NCBI GenBank assembly: GCA_033762815.1
Contig: JANRLF010000002.1
Location: 62,001 to 126,000, forward strand
DNA: 64,000 nucleotides
DNA from: JANRLF01 sp033762815
GTDB taxonomy: Bacteria > Bacteroidota > Bacteroidia > Chitinophagales > CAIOSU01
Direction of reading: 5' to 3'
Shown: piece after piece, positions 9,692-17,667 of the stretch
How the letters are laid out: every line of letters starts with the position of its first letter
Numbering within the stretch: the first letter of the stretch is position 1
Translations under genes and position numbers: made by a program
The notes under the pieces: generated by a model
The model's input: only the letters and a program-made list of their open reading frames with translations
Database searches by the model: none
What the model was told of the DNA's origin: nothing

Positions 9692-10744
9692 CTAGGTCCT
9701 TCCAACGTATTCTATCAATTCACGGTCAAAGATAGTTTTGTCTTTTGGAAAAAAATCAGTTTCCACCGGTTGAATGTAAATCGGCAGTTGTTCTTTTGCA
9801 ATCCTATCCCGAAAGGGAATGAGCTTCACAGCGTCTTTTTCTGTTATCAGCATCACTTTATCTTCGGCTGTAATGTTCTTAAGTGCCGTAACAAACTCTT
9901 CAATATCCGTTTCTGTATAGGCATGGTGGTCGGGAAAATACCGAGTGTATACCTCCTTTGCGTGTGAACGGATATGGCTTTCCAAGTAATGGGGCCGGGC
10001 AATTGCAGCAACCAAATAAACCGTGGTGTTATTATCTATAGGCTTTCTTTCGCTATTCAATATACTGTAAGCTGTGCCGTATCTTTCAAAAGCAAACACT
10101 AATAGTTGCGTCGGTAGGGGCTTTATCTCATCCTTTATTTTTTGCCGCTCATTATTGTCCAAATTTGGGGGGCATTTAGTAACCACAATGATATTAGCCC
10201 TTTTATATTGGTTGGCAGGTTCGCGAAGGCTACCCATAGGCAATAGATAATCCCTTGTAAACAATTGGTCATATGCGGTAAGTAGAATGGCCATACCTGG
10301 TTTTAAGGAGCGGTGTTGCATGGCATCGTCCAATATAACCGCCCTTGTTAAGGGCTGATCACCTAATAATTGCGGAATGGCCAACACCCTGTCTTCCCCA
10401 ACAGTTACTTGGATATGCGGGTATTTATATTTTAGAACCAATGGTTCATCGCCCACTTCCATACTTTTCATCTTCTTTTCAACCGATAAGTAACCAACAG
10501 TTTTTCGACCATAACCGCGGCTTAGCGTAGCAATTGGGAACAACGGCGAAAGTAATTTAATCAGGTATTCCACCATTGGGGTTTTACCAGTACCGCCAAA
10601 GGAAAGATTGCCAACAACTATAACTGGTAAGTCAAAAGAAGTGCTTTTAAGGACTTGCTTGTCAAACAAACGGTTCCGCAATGAAACAATGGCCCCGTAT
10701 AGTAACGCAAAGGGATATAACAAATACATGTACCAAGGGGGCAT
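9692..10744 (-). CDS. lpxK: Tetraacyldisaccharide 4'-kinase (lipid A biosynthesis)
   Basis: A 350-residue membrane-associated kinase that phosphorylates the 4' position of the lipid A disaccharide precursor. An N-terminal hydrophobic segment (YMYLLYPFALLYGAIVSL) is the membrane anchor. The P-loop VGNLSFGGTGKTP (~44-56) is the hallmark LpxK Walker A. Further family segments are LSRGYGRKTVGY, VGEDRV and ILDDAMQHR, where D/H residues take part in catalysis in characterised LpxK. Length and motifs are normal. The ATG is followed downstream by purine nucleoside phosphorylase and the porin. A TAAATTTG box lies only 6 bp upstream of the start codon. Confidence 0.95.
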   Translation of the reverse strand: MPPWYMYLLYPFALLYGAIVSLRNRLFDKQVLKSTSFDLPVIVVGNLSFGGTGKTPMVEYLIKLLSPLFPIATLSRGYGRKTVGYLSVEKKMKSMEVGDEPLVLKYKYPHIQVTVGEDRVLAIPQLLGDQPLTRAVILDDAMQHRSLKPGMAILLTAYDQLFTRDYLLPMGSLREPANQYKRANIIVVTKCPPNLDNNERQKIKDEIKPLPTQLLVFAFERYGTAYSILNSERKPIDNNTTVYLVAAIARPHYLESHIRSHAKEVYTRYFPDHHAYTETDIEEFVTALKNITAEDKVMLITEKDAVKLIPFRDRIAKEQLPIYIQPVETDFFPKDKTIFDRELIEYVGRT

Positions 10745-10749
10745 ATTGA

Positions 10750-10757
10750 CAAATTTA
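10750..10757 (-). promoter_or_regulatory. Candidate -7 box immediately upstream of lpxK
   Basis: The minus strand reads TAAATTTG, an exact TAnnTTTG match. If used, transcription would begin at or within a base or two of the lpxK ATG, giving a leaderless or nearly leaderless mRNA. A weak TTTC lies 16 bp further upstream. The match may be fortuitous in A/T-rich DNA. Confidence 0.3.
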
Positions 10758-10782
10758 AGGTTTCATTTAGGAAGAAAATGAG

Positions 10783-10815
10783 AAAGGCGGACCCAAAGCA
10801 TTGGTGTCCGCCTTT
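10783..10815 (-). terminator. Strong hairpin terminator after hsp20
   Basis: AAAGGCGGAC at 10783-10792 pairs perfectly with GTCCGCCTTT at 10806-10815, and the stem continues inward as CCAA/TTGG around an AGCA loop with one bulged base. On the minus strand it lies 24 bp past the hsp20 stop and is followed by a T-rich stretch (TTTCTCATTTTC). It should end the heat-shock transcript before lpxK. Confidence 0.75.
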
Positions 10816-10839
10816 ACCAACCAAACTTCCCTAAAATTT

Positions 10840-11265
10840 TTAAGCGATTTCAATGACCCTTTTCATGGGTTTAGCATCTGCTTTTTTGGGCAAAGCAACG
10901 GTCAATATACCGTTTTCATAGCTGCCTTTAATACTTTCTACATCCACGCTTTCAGGTAAGGTGAACGACCTGGTAAAGCTGCTGTAGTAGAACTCCCTAC
11001 GGGTATACCCGTTTTGCTCATCATTTTGCTCATTTTCCTTTTGAACGGAAATCGTCAAAATGTTTTTGTCAAGGTTAATGTTGAAATCCTCTTTCTTCAA
11101 CCCGGGCGCGGCAATTTCCAATGCATAACCTTCTTCGCCTTCGCGAATATTTACCGCAGGTTGGCTGGCGCGGAAATCACTTTTGAAGAAATCATCATTG
11201 AAAAAGTTGCTCCAGTTGTCATTGAAGAAACCAGGAACATTGTTTTTGAATCTTACGAGTTTCAT
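10840..11265 (-). CDS. Hsp20/alpha-crystallin small heat-shock protein
   Basis: A 141-residue ATP-independent chaperone that binds unfolding proteins in the cytoplasm. The alpha-crystallin domain runs from ~36 to 130: it begins AVNIREGEEGYALEIAAPGLKKEDF, contains LTISVQKE and the RREFYYSSFTRSFTLPESVD segment, and ends with the GILTVALPKK motif. The short N-terminal arm (FKNNVPGFFNDNWSNFFNDDFF) and C-terminal tail are family-like. The gene stands alone, with its own terminator and 125 bp of upstream sequence. No CIRCE-like inverted repeat is evident there. ATG start. Confidence 0.93.
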   Translation of the reverse strand: MKLVRFKNNVPGFFNDNWSNFFNDDFFKSDFRASQPAVNIREGEEGYALEIAAPGLKKEDFNINLDKNILTISVQKENEQNDEQNGYTRREFYYSSFTRSFTLPESVDVESIKGSYENGILTVALPKKADAKPMKRVIEIA

Positions 11266-11390
11266 GGCTTTTATTTTTTGTTTGATAGCCAGTAATCAAT
11301 CGATATACCAATGCCAATTTTTAGAAATTTCGACATTCATTCAAGACAAATTGGCAAAATGTTGGTGAAATAAATGCCATAATGACAATT

Positions 11391-11900
11391 TTAAGTTATT
11401 TCACCTCTTTTTCCTAATTCAATAGCTTGTAAATCCTTTATACTACCATTATCTAAAACAAACCTGAGCAGTGTTTTGTATTGATGAAAACCACTGATGC
11501 CTGCTGCGCCAGGATTCAGTGTAAGCATGTTGTTATAACGGGCATCTCGGGCTACTTTTAAGATATGGGAATGCCCACAGATAAAAATTTGCGGAGGTTT
11601 TACTTGTAGTATAGCTTTTACCCTAGCATCATACCTACCAGGATAGCCACCTATATGCGTTATCCAAACATCAATATTCTCAATTGTAAAGCGTAAATCC
11701 AATGGATAATGGCTTCGAGCTTCCCTGCCATCAATATTGCCATACACGGCCTTAAAGGGCTTGAAAGCGGCTAAGTCTCTTGCTACCTGAAAATCGCCGA
11801 TATCACCTGCATGCCATATTTCGTCACAATCTTTAAAGTGGTGTTTTACTCGAGGGTCTAGATAGCCATGGGTGTCAGAAATCAAACCAATGCTAGTCAT
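11391..11900 (-). CDS. YfcE/MJ0936-type metallophosphoesterase
   Basis: A 169-residue calcineurin-like phosphoesterase. The metal-binding motifs of the family are all visible: LISDTHGYLD at the N-terminus, EIWHAGDIGD, VYGNIDGREAR, and the C-terminal ICGHSHILKV. Single-domain members hydrolyse simple phosphodiesters in vitro; the physiological substrate is usually unknown. The N-terminus overlaps the end of the MFS gene by 8 bp and it is the last gene of the miaA-containing run. ATG start and normal length. Confidence 0.9.
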   Translation of the reverse strand: MTSIGLISDTHGYLDPRVKHHFKDCDEIWHAGDIGDFQVARDLAAFKPFKAVYGNIDGREARSHYPLDLRFTIENIDVWITHIGGYPGRYDARVKAILQVKPPQIFICGHSHILKVARDARYNNMLTLNPGAAGISGFHQYKTLLRFVLDNGSIKDLQAIELGKRGEIT

Positions 11901-13137
11901 GATTGGAAGGTTTACTGAGCTGTCTTTGGTGAGCTTTTATCAAAAAATGATACCAAAAGACTCCCAAACTGTACAAGGCAGCAGTAGTTAGAAGAATATT
12001 GGAATAATGTACATTGCTGGAACGCAGGCCGGCAAATATCTGTGAACTGATGGCCCAACAACCCGACCATATGGCGGAATTGATTGCTGTGAGCAATTGT
12101 TGGTTGCGTTTGCCTACAAAGTTAAGCGTCAATTCAGAAGTCACAGGGCCGGCCACGTTCATAAAGGGCTGCCTAATCAAGAAAAAAGTGATAGCCAAGG
12201 GCGCTGCAAACCATAAGTGTTGATACCATTCCGTACTGGCCATAAGAATTAGAAAAACTACTGCGATGGCTTGCACCCAAATAATGGCCACCCTGTAACC
12301 GAAGCGGTCTTTTATTTCGGGTATGACCAATACGGAGAGGGCAACAAACAGAAAACTGACCGCATTCATCAATGAGAAAACATCCTCTTGTACACCGTGT
12401 ACATAAAGGAAGAAAAGGCTGATAAACTGTATAGTTAAACCTGCGCCGGTAGAAATAATAATAGTGGGTACGATAGCTTGCAATACTTTCCCCCAGTCGT
12501 AATCTTTATGAAATGAAATATTGGGCTGTTTTTCGGAAACATGTTCCTTGATTTTAATTCTGTAAATGAAATAGGCGCCCACTAAACCAATAATGGAATA
12601 AATTACCAATAGCACCTGTACATCAAATACCTGTTGGTAATAGTGATTCAACACAAAGCTGATGCTGCCGCAAATAAATGTGGCAATATTGCCCATCATG
12701 AAGAAGAGCGCTATGGACCGGCCATGATGCTCCTCTTTGCTATTGGCCATAATGAATGGCAGGCCAGCAACCTGCAAAAAAGTATAGGTGCCGCTCCACA
12801 GGCTGAACGATAACTTGATAAGCTGGTCATAATGGTGGTGGATGGCCCAAATGGCAAACAAAGCCATGATTGGCACCCCAATAGTGGAAATATAGAACCA
12901 TGGCTTGATGCGCCTTCCTTTAATATAGATACCAAAAGGCAATGCTATCAATAGAACGGTGAGGTATCGGTAAAAGGTAAAATCAGCAATTTGGTAATCA
13001 TGATATCCTTCCTTAGCCATGTAAAAGTTATTGAGCATGGAAAAAGCGGCATTGACAAATTGCAGAAAAAACTCTGCAATCAGCAAATCGACAATAAAGC
13101 GATCGAGTTTTCTATATTTCGCTAGGATACTTTTCAT
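11893..13137 (-). CDS. Major facilitator superfamily transporter
   Basis: A 414-residue protein with about twelve hydrophobic helices and short charged loops, including the cytoplasmic loop segment RIKIKEHVSEKQPN between halves, consistent with an MFS carrier. Substrate motifs that I could name are not present. The start codon overlaps the end of miaA by 26 bp and its own end overlaps the phosphoesterase by 8 bp, so the three are translated from one message. The GNIATFICGSISFVLNHYY region marks the end of the first half. The transported substrate is unknown. Confidence 0.8.
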   Translation of the reverse strand: MKSILAKYRKLDRFIVDLLIAEFFLQFVNAAFSMLNNFYMAKEGYHDYQIADFTFYRYLTVLLIALPFGIYIKGRRIKPWFYISTIGVPIMALFAIWAIHHHYDQLIKLSFSLWSGTYTFLQVAGLPFIMANSKEEHHGRSIALFFMMGNIATFICGSISFVLNHYYQQVFDVQVLLVIYSIIGLVGAYFIYRIKIKEHVSEKQPNISFHKDYDWGKVLQAIVPTIIISTGAGLTIQFISLFFLYVHGVQEDVFSLMNAVSFLFVALSVLVIPEIKDRFGYRVAIIWVQAIAVVFLILMASTEWYQHLWFAAPLAITFFLIRQPFMNVAGPVTSELTLNFVGKRNQQLLTAINSAIWSGCWAISSQIFAGLRSSNVHYSNILLTTAALYSLGVFWYHFLIKAHQRQLSKPSNHD

Positions 13138-14041
13138 TCATACATTGCTCCACGTAACTTAGAATGGCTGTATTATCAGCGGGGTTGAACCATTTAATTT
13201 CCTTGTCTTTTCTAAACCATGTCATTTGCCGTTTAGCATACCGGCGGGTGTTTTGTTTGATTAATGCAACTGCCTCCTCATAGTCAGTTTTGCCATCCAA
13301 GTAGTTGAACAATTCAGTATACCCCACCGTTTGTAAGGCATTTCTATCTCGGTAGTCCCATACCGATTTTACCTCCTCCAATAAGCCTTGTTCCATCATT
13401 TTTTCTACACGCCTATTAATGTTGGCATACAATTGCTCCCTGCCTGGGTCTAATCCAATTTTTATGGTATCAAAGGGCCGTTCACTTTTTTTACCGGAAC
13501 GAAAAGAGGAATAGGGCTTATTGCAAGCAATACTTACTTCCAACGCCCGCATTAGTCTTTGCGGGTTTTGTATATCCACTTGTTGGTAATAAATAGGGTC
13601 AAGTGCTGCCACTTGGCTTTGCAACCATTGTAAACCCTTCTCTTCATAGCCATTTATCACTTTTTTTCTGACCGCTTCATCTATTTTGGGCAGTTCATCC
13701 ATACCGTTTAAAAGGGCATTGACGTACAATCCCGTACCACCTGATACTATCACCAGAGGATATCGCTTGAACAGTTGTTCAGCTATCGACAGTGCTTCGG
13801 TTTCAAACTTTCCCGCTGAATAATCTTGTTCGATTGACAAATGGCCTACTAAGTGATGCGGTACTTGCAACAATTCATCAGCAGTGGGTTTGGCGGTGCC
13901 AATGTTTAGTTCCTTGAAGACTTGCCTGCTATCGGCAGAGATTATTTCCGTATGGAAGTGCTTTGCCAACTCGATGCTTAAAGCTGTTTTGCCAGAGGCC
14001 GTAGGGCCTACAATGAACAGCAAAACCGGTTTTTGCGACAT
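13112..14041 (-). CDS. miaA: tRNA dimethylallyltransferase
   Basis: A 309-residue enzyme that adds a dimethylallyl group to N6 of A37 in tRNAs reading UNN codons. The N-terminal P-loop GPTASGKTAL (~12-21) is diagnostic. Other MiaA segments are SADSRQVFKELNIGTAKP, VPHHLVGHLSIEQDYSAG, VSGGTGLYVNALLNG, LDPGREQLYANINRRV and the C-terminal KQNTRRYAKRQMTWFRKD that contacts tRNA. Length is normal. It follows the COG3014 lipoprotein gene by 27 bp and overlaps the downstream MFS gene. ATG start. Confidence 0.97.
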   Translation of the reverse strand: MSQKPVLLFIVGPTASGKTALSIELAKHFHTEIISADSRQVFKELNIGTAKPTADELLQVPHHLVGHLSIEQDYSAGKFETEALSIAEQLFKRYPLVIVSGGTGLYVNALLNGMDELPKIDEAVRKKVINGYEEKGLQWLQSQVAALDPIYYQQVDIQNPQRLMRALEVSIACNKPYSSFRSGKKSERPFDTIKIGLDPGREQLYANINRRVEKMMEQGLLEEVKSVWDYRDRNALQTVGYTELFNYLDGKTDYEEAVALIKQNTRRYAKRQMTWFRKDKEIKWFNPADNTAILSYVEQCMNEKYPSEI

Positions 14042-14068
14042 GCCGCAAATTTAGGCAATTAACCCAAG

Positions 14069-15484
14069 CTATGGTTGCCAAAAACCTTGGGCGGGCTGGC
14101 TAATGGCCTCTAGGCTGCTGAAACTGATAAAGGTGGTTTTACCTTTCAATACTTTTACATTGAGGTAATGTACGTCCGTGCTACCATTACCACTGGTTTC
14201 TAGCTGCAACTGGTGCTCACCGGGAGGTAAGTTGATGCGGCTGTAATATATATCATGGGGTAGAGTCTGCCAGTTGCGGGTATCCGCTTGTTCCGATAGC
14301 GCTCCTATCACATTCAAGGCTGCGCCTAAACCTTCGTTCTTTTTTCTCACTGCCTCTGCTGCAGCTTGCTTTAAAGCTACCCGCAAAAGGGCTTCGCCTA
14401 GTTCACGCAGCATCCTGTCTTCCAAGTTTTGAAAAGCAATGGCATTGACATCCTGTACTTTTTCCAATGTATAGGTTTTGCCACCGGCTTTAACTATACC
14501 CTTTTCAAATAAGGGTATACGTTCAACAAACTTTGGAAGCACAATGCGCACCATCCTGAGATTGCCAAGGTTCTGTTTGTCTTCTGCGCCTAAATTATAG
14601 GCGGGGAAAGGGAAAACCCAACCCAATTCATCATTCTTAAAAGTTACCGCACCACCCGTACCTGGAATTACCGTAAAAGTAAGCGCTAACTCAGCTTTCA
14701 CTGGTCCTAAACCATTGTTCCAAAGAAACACTACACTGCCACTGTCTTTTTGCGTCTCGGGCAAGTACTTTCTTCCAAAAGCTTGCTCGTATTGGCGCAA
14801 TTCATCCATAAAGCCATTGAGGTATGCTGTACGGAGCAAGTCTTGCTTTAATTGTTCGGGGGCACTTAATCCATAATCTTTTGCATAATCCCCTTGGTAG
14901 GTTTCATATGCATTACGATAGGCAATAAAGGCATCGTTCACTTGCCCATCGGCTTCGAATATCATCCCCATTAGGTTTAGGGCAAAAGCATCTTGGCGGT
15001 AAGTAATGCGTTGTTTGCGGTTGTCATTGATATAATTCAAACGATTGTTGATTCGCTTGCATTCTACAATGGCGTCCTCGTAATTGCCTAACTGTATGTA
15101 GTTTAGTGCTAAATAGTAATGGATCATTACGCTTTCAAAATCCTCGGCCTGGTATTCAGTAAGCAGGGGATTGGTAACGAATGACAATATTTCAAGCCCA
15201 TAATTTTTTTGGTAGTCTTCTACTAATCTATCGGCAACAAGTAAATAGGTATTACTTAGGCTGTAATCGCCTAACATGTGGGCTACCACCCCTTTATTCA
15301 TATAATAGAGCACCTTGGCTTTCCCTTTGGCTGACTTCTCGTCCTTTTCCAAATACTTGTAAGCCTTTTCCATATCGCCGCTTGTAAAGTAGCGTTGGAA
15401 CTCAATGTTTTTTTGATAATAAGTGGCGCAGCTTGTAAAAGAAAACAAGCCCAAAATCACAATAGCTGAGCGCAGATGCTTCAC
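14069..15484 (-). CDS. COG3014-family TPR lipoprotein
   Basis: A 471-residue putative lipoprotein: signal sequence followed by the lipobox FTSC (C19). Residues ~60-200 contain TPR-like helical repeats (YYMNKGVVAHMLGDYSLSNTY, YYLALNYIQLGNYEDAIVECKRINNRL). The C-terminal half is beta-rich and ends in a domain with DIYYSRINLPPGEHQLQL, typical of COG3014 proteins. In several bacterial groups COG3014 genes lie next to lpoB-like lipoprotein genes, exactly as here (13 bp upstream). A role in activating cell-wall synthesis or in lipoprotein/outer-membrane assembly is inferred from that association only. The start is a GTG with an in-frame stop two codons upstream. Confidence 0.75.
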   Translation of the reverse strand: MKHLRSAIVILGLFSFTSCATYYQKNIEFQRYFTSGDMEKAYKYLEKDEKSAKGKAKVLYYMNKGVVAHMLGDYSLSNTYLLVADRLVEDYQKNYGLEILSFVTNPLLTEYQAEDFESVMIHYYLALNYIQLGNYEDAIVECKRINNRLNYINDNRKQRITYRQDAFALNLMGMIFEADGQVNDAFIAYRNAYETYQGDYAKDYGLSAPEQLKQDLLRTAYLNGFMDELRQYEQAFGRKYLPETQKDSGSVVFLWNNGLGPVKAELALTFTVIPGTGGAVTFKNDELGWVFPFPAYNLGAEDKQNLGNLRMVRIVLPKFVERIPLFEKGIVKAGGKTYTLEKVQDVNAIAFQNLEDRMLRELGEALLRVALKQAAAEAVRKKNEGLGAALNVIGALSEQADTRNWQTLPHDIYYSRINLPPGEHQLQLETSGNGSTDVHYLNVKVLKGKTTFISFSSLEAISQPAQGFWQP

Positions 15485-15497
15485 AAGTTACGCTTGC

Positions 15498-16088
15498 TTA
15501 GTTTTCTATGTATTTTTTGATTTTTTTGTCCCCAATCCAGACTTTCTCGTTGGTTTCCAAATCAGTAAGAACCAGACTAACCTGATAGGTTACCGTCTTT
15601 TTGTTCCCATACTCATCTACTATGCTGTTAATACTTCCTTGCAACATATAGTCGGCACCCTTTTCCTTTCCCCAAGCCTTGGCAGTTTCTGCGGATGCAA
15701 ATTCCTGTTGGTCACCTCGTTCTTCCCTTATCTCTTCCCTTGCCTCCTTACCGGCTGCCAACTTTATCAAGCCTGAATTCAGCAATTCCCTTTCTATATC
15801 TGTAATGAAAGTCTCTGAAGCTATATGCTCATGGCTTTTGTTTTTGATGGTACCCACTATTATTCGGGGTTGGGTACTTTTGCGGGTAGTAAACTCTGTT
15901 CTCCAAGGGCGGGCGAGTACATCTTTTACCATTTCTTCGGCCACAAGGCGCGAATCGGTGTCGTTCCAACGGCCACTCAGATCAATAGTTTCCTTAGGGT
16001 CAACCCTTTCAACGGTGCGGGTGCCCGAACAGGAACTGATGAATAAAATAGCGGTGATGAATGATAGGTTGAGCAAAACGTTTTTCAT
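15498..16088 (-). CDS. LpoB-family penicillin-binding-protein activator lipoprotein
   Basis: A 196-residue putative lipoprotein with lipobox ISSC (C20). The mature part begins with a short linker and the LpoB-like segment DLSGRWNDTDSRLVAEEM, followed by RIIVGTIKNKSHEHI, LLNSGLIKL, the GADYMLQGSI strand and LVLTDLETNEKVWIG at the end. This order is that of LpoB/COG3417 proteins, outer-membrane-anchored factors that stimulate PBP1B in E. coli. Whether it activates a PBP here is inferred. It is first in a run with the COG3014 gene, miaA, the MFS gene and the phosphoesterase. The ATG start gives the full signal peptide. Confidence 0.82.
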   Translation of the reverse strand: MKNVLLNLSFITAILFISSCSGTRTVERVDPKETIDLSGRWNDTDSRLVAEEMVKDVLARPWRTEFTTRKSTQPRIIVGTIKNKSHEHIASETFITDIERELLNSGLIKLAAGKEAREEIREERGDQQEFASAETAKAWGKEKGADYMLQGSINSIVDEYGNKKTVTYQVSLVLTDLETNEKVWIGDKKIKKYIEN

Positions 16089-16157
16089 GGCAGTTCATTA
16101 TTTTAGTTACACTTCTTTGTGTTTTCCCAAAGTTTATTCCAAAAGGAATGATATTTG

Positions 16158-16165
16158 CAAAGTTA
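16158..16165 (-). promoter_or_regulatory. Candidate -7 box for the lpoB-miaA operon
   Basis: The minus strand reads TAACTTTG followed by CA, an exact TAnnTTTG match and identical over nine bases (TAACTTTGC) to the box ahead of the NeuB-like gene. It lies 70 bp upstream of the lpoB-like ATG. No clear -33 TTTG is found at the expected spacing. Confidence 0.42.
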
Positions 16166-16272
16166 ATATAGCATACCTGCTTTTTCTCTAGCCTATAGGG
16201 GTTAAAAATACCAATAATGGCGAACGATGGCTTGCATGCTTTGCCCAACAAACTATACAGGCCATAGGACAC

Positions 16273-16926
16273 ATGAGAATACTTTTGGGAAGGTTGATAG
16301 TACCCTTGCAGTTTGTTTGCATATTATGGCTGGTGAAGTGTTATGAGTACCTCACAGGAGATATACTGGTCCTATACGGGGTTTTTCCCCGTGACCCTTC
16401 CTACCTAACTGGCATTTTAACCGCGCCCTTGGTGCATGCCGACTTTGAGCATTTGTTATCGAATTCAATACCGCTGATTGTTTTGGGTTGGATGTTGCTC
16501 TACTTTTATCCTAGGGCCGCAACTAAAGTCTTTGTGGGAGTGTATTTGGGTTCAGGGTTGTTAGTGTGGTTTTTTGGTAGGCCAACCTTCCACATAGGTG
16601 CCAGTGGATTGATATATGGTATCGCATTTTTTCTTTTGGTCATCAGTTTGTTAAGGCGCGATATTCAATCGATGGCCATTGTGGCCCTTTTGATTATCTT
16701 TTATGGGGGAATGATATGGGGGCTATTGCCTGTAGAGAGCCGTATTTCATTTGAGTCGCATATAGCGGGTGCCGTGATGGGCATTTTATTGGCTTACCGC
16801 CTTCGCGATTCCGATTTGCCCCCACCTCCGCCGCCCCTGCAGGAGGATGGTGTTGCACTTGGTGAACCTGACTATAAGTACATTTATCATCCACGTGAGG
16901 AAGACGACCATAATCCCTCTAACTGA
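16273..16926 (+). CDS. Rhomboid-family intramembrane serine protease
   Basis: A 217-residue polytopic membrane protease. About six hydrophobic helices are present with the rhomboid signatures: HADFEHLLSNSIPL (H60/N64 region), the catalytic GASG motif with S111, and the catalytic histidine H163 in ESHIAGAVMG. The cytosolic tail after residue 180 is unusual, containing a run of six prolines (183-188) followed by an acidic/tyrosine-rich segment. Rhomboids cleave transmembrane segments of substrates; none can be named here. The stop is followed immediately by the mnmD ATG, so the two are translationally adjacent. Confidence 0.9.
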   Translation: MRILLGRLIVPLQFVCILWLVKCYEYLTGDILVLYGVFPRDPSYLTGILTAPLVHADFEHLLSNSIPLIVLGWMLLYFYPRAATKVFVGVYLGSGLLVWFFGRPTFHIGASGLIYGIAFFLLVISLLRRDIQSMAIVALLIIFYGGMIWGLLPVESRISFESHIAGAVMGILLAYRLRDSDLPPPPPPLQEDGVALGEPDYKYIYHPREEDDHNPSN

Positions 16927-17586
16927 ATGGGCTTAAAGCTAATCACAACGGCCGATGGTTCGCATACCTTGTATGTAGAGGAATTGGACGAGCATTACCA
17001 TTCCCTGCATGGAGCGATTCAAGAGTCGAAGCATGTGTACATACAAGCGGGCTTTGAGCAGTTGCATAACCAACCTTCCATTGATATTCTGGAAATGGGT
17101 TTTGGTACTGGCCTAAATGCTTTGCTTACCGCTTTGGTGCCATATTGCGGTTTGGTAAGGTACTCTACTGTGGAAGCCTATCCACTGGAACAGGGCGCCA
17201 TAGATGCCTTGAATTATGCCGTGCAGTTAGGTGCAAAGGCAGGAAGCTTGTTTCATTTAATTCATCATAGCCCTTGGGGCGTTCCATTGGAAGTAAATCC
17301 TAGCTTCTTTATTACTAAGCTGAAAGGAAGTTTGCAGGCCCAGTCCTTTGCGCACGAAAGTTTTGATTTGGTGTATTATGACGCCTTTGCGCCTACAGTG
17401 CAGCCGGAGCTGTGGCAATTGGATATTCTAACCCAGGTAGCCAAGTGGATGCGCCCTAAAGGAATATTGGTTACCTATTGCGCCCAAGGCAGTTTCAAAA
17501 GGCACTTAAAGCAATTGGGCTTTACTGTGGAAGCTATTCCTGGGCCACCCGGAAAAAAGGAAATGACCAGGGCAATTAAACTATAA
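16927..17586 (+). CDS. mnmD: tRNA mnm5s2U34 methyltransferase (MnmD, stand-alone)
   Basis: A 219-residue SAM-dependent methyltransferase resembling the N-terminal half of E. coli MnmC, expected to methylate the nm5 group at the wobble uridine of tRNA. The SAM motif EMGFGTGLNAL (~56-66) is followed by the family's DLVYYDAFAPTVQPELW segment and GPPGKKEMTRA at the C-terminus. The oxidase half of MnmC is absent, so it is the split MnmD form. The ATG directly follows the rhomboid stop codon with no gap. Length is normal for MnmD. Confidence 0.9.
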   Translation: MGLKLITTADGSHTLYVEELDEHYHSLHGAIQESKHVYIQAGFEQLHNQPSIDILEMGFGTGLNALLTALVPYCGLVRYSTVEAYPLEQGAIDALNYAVQLGAKAGSLFHLIHHSPWGVPLEVNPSFFITKLKGSLQAQSFAHESFDLVYYDAFAPTVQPELWQLDILTQVAKWMRPKGILVTYCAQGSFKRHLKQLGFTVEAIPGPPGKKEMTRAIKL

Positions 17587-17667
17587 AAGGGACCAAGAAA
17601 AAATTGCTGCATACAACCTTTTAAATCATAAATCATTCTATCTTAGGCGACAAACTACCCCCTTATT

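Noticed and set aside
3605..10744. Polysaccharide utilisation locus around the Reg_prop sensor kinase
   Set aside because: No SusC/SusD pair, glycoside hydrolase or sulfatase is present; the porin is Porin_10 type and neighbours are purine salvage and lipid A genes.
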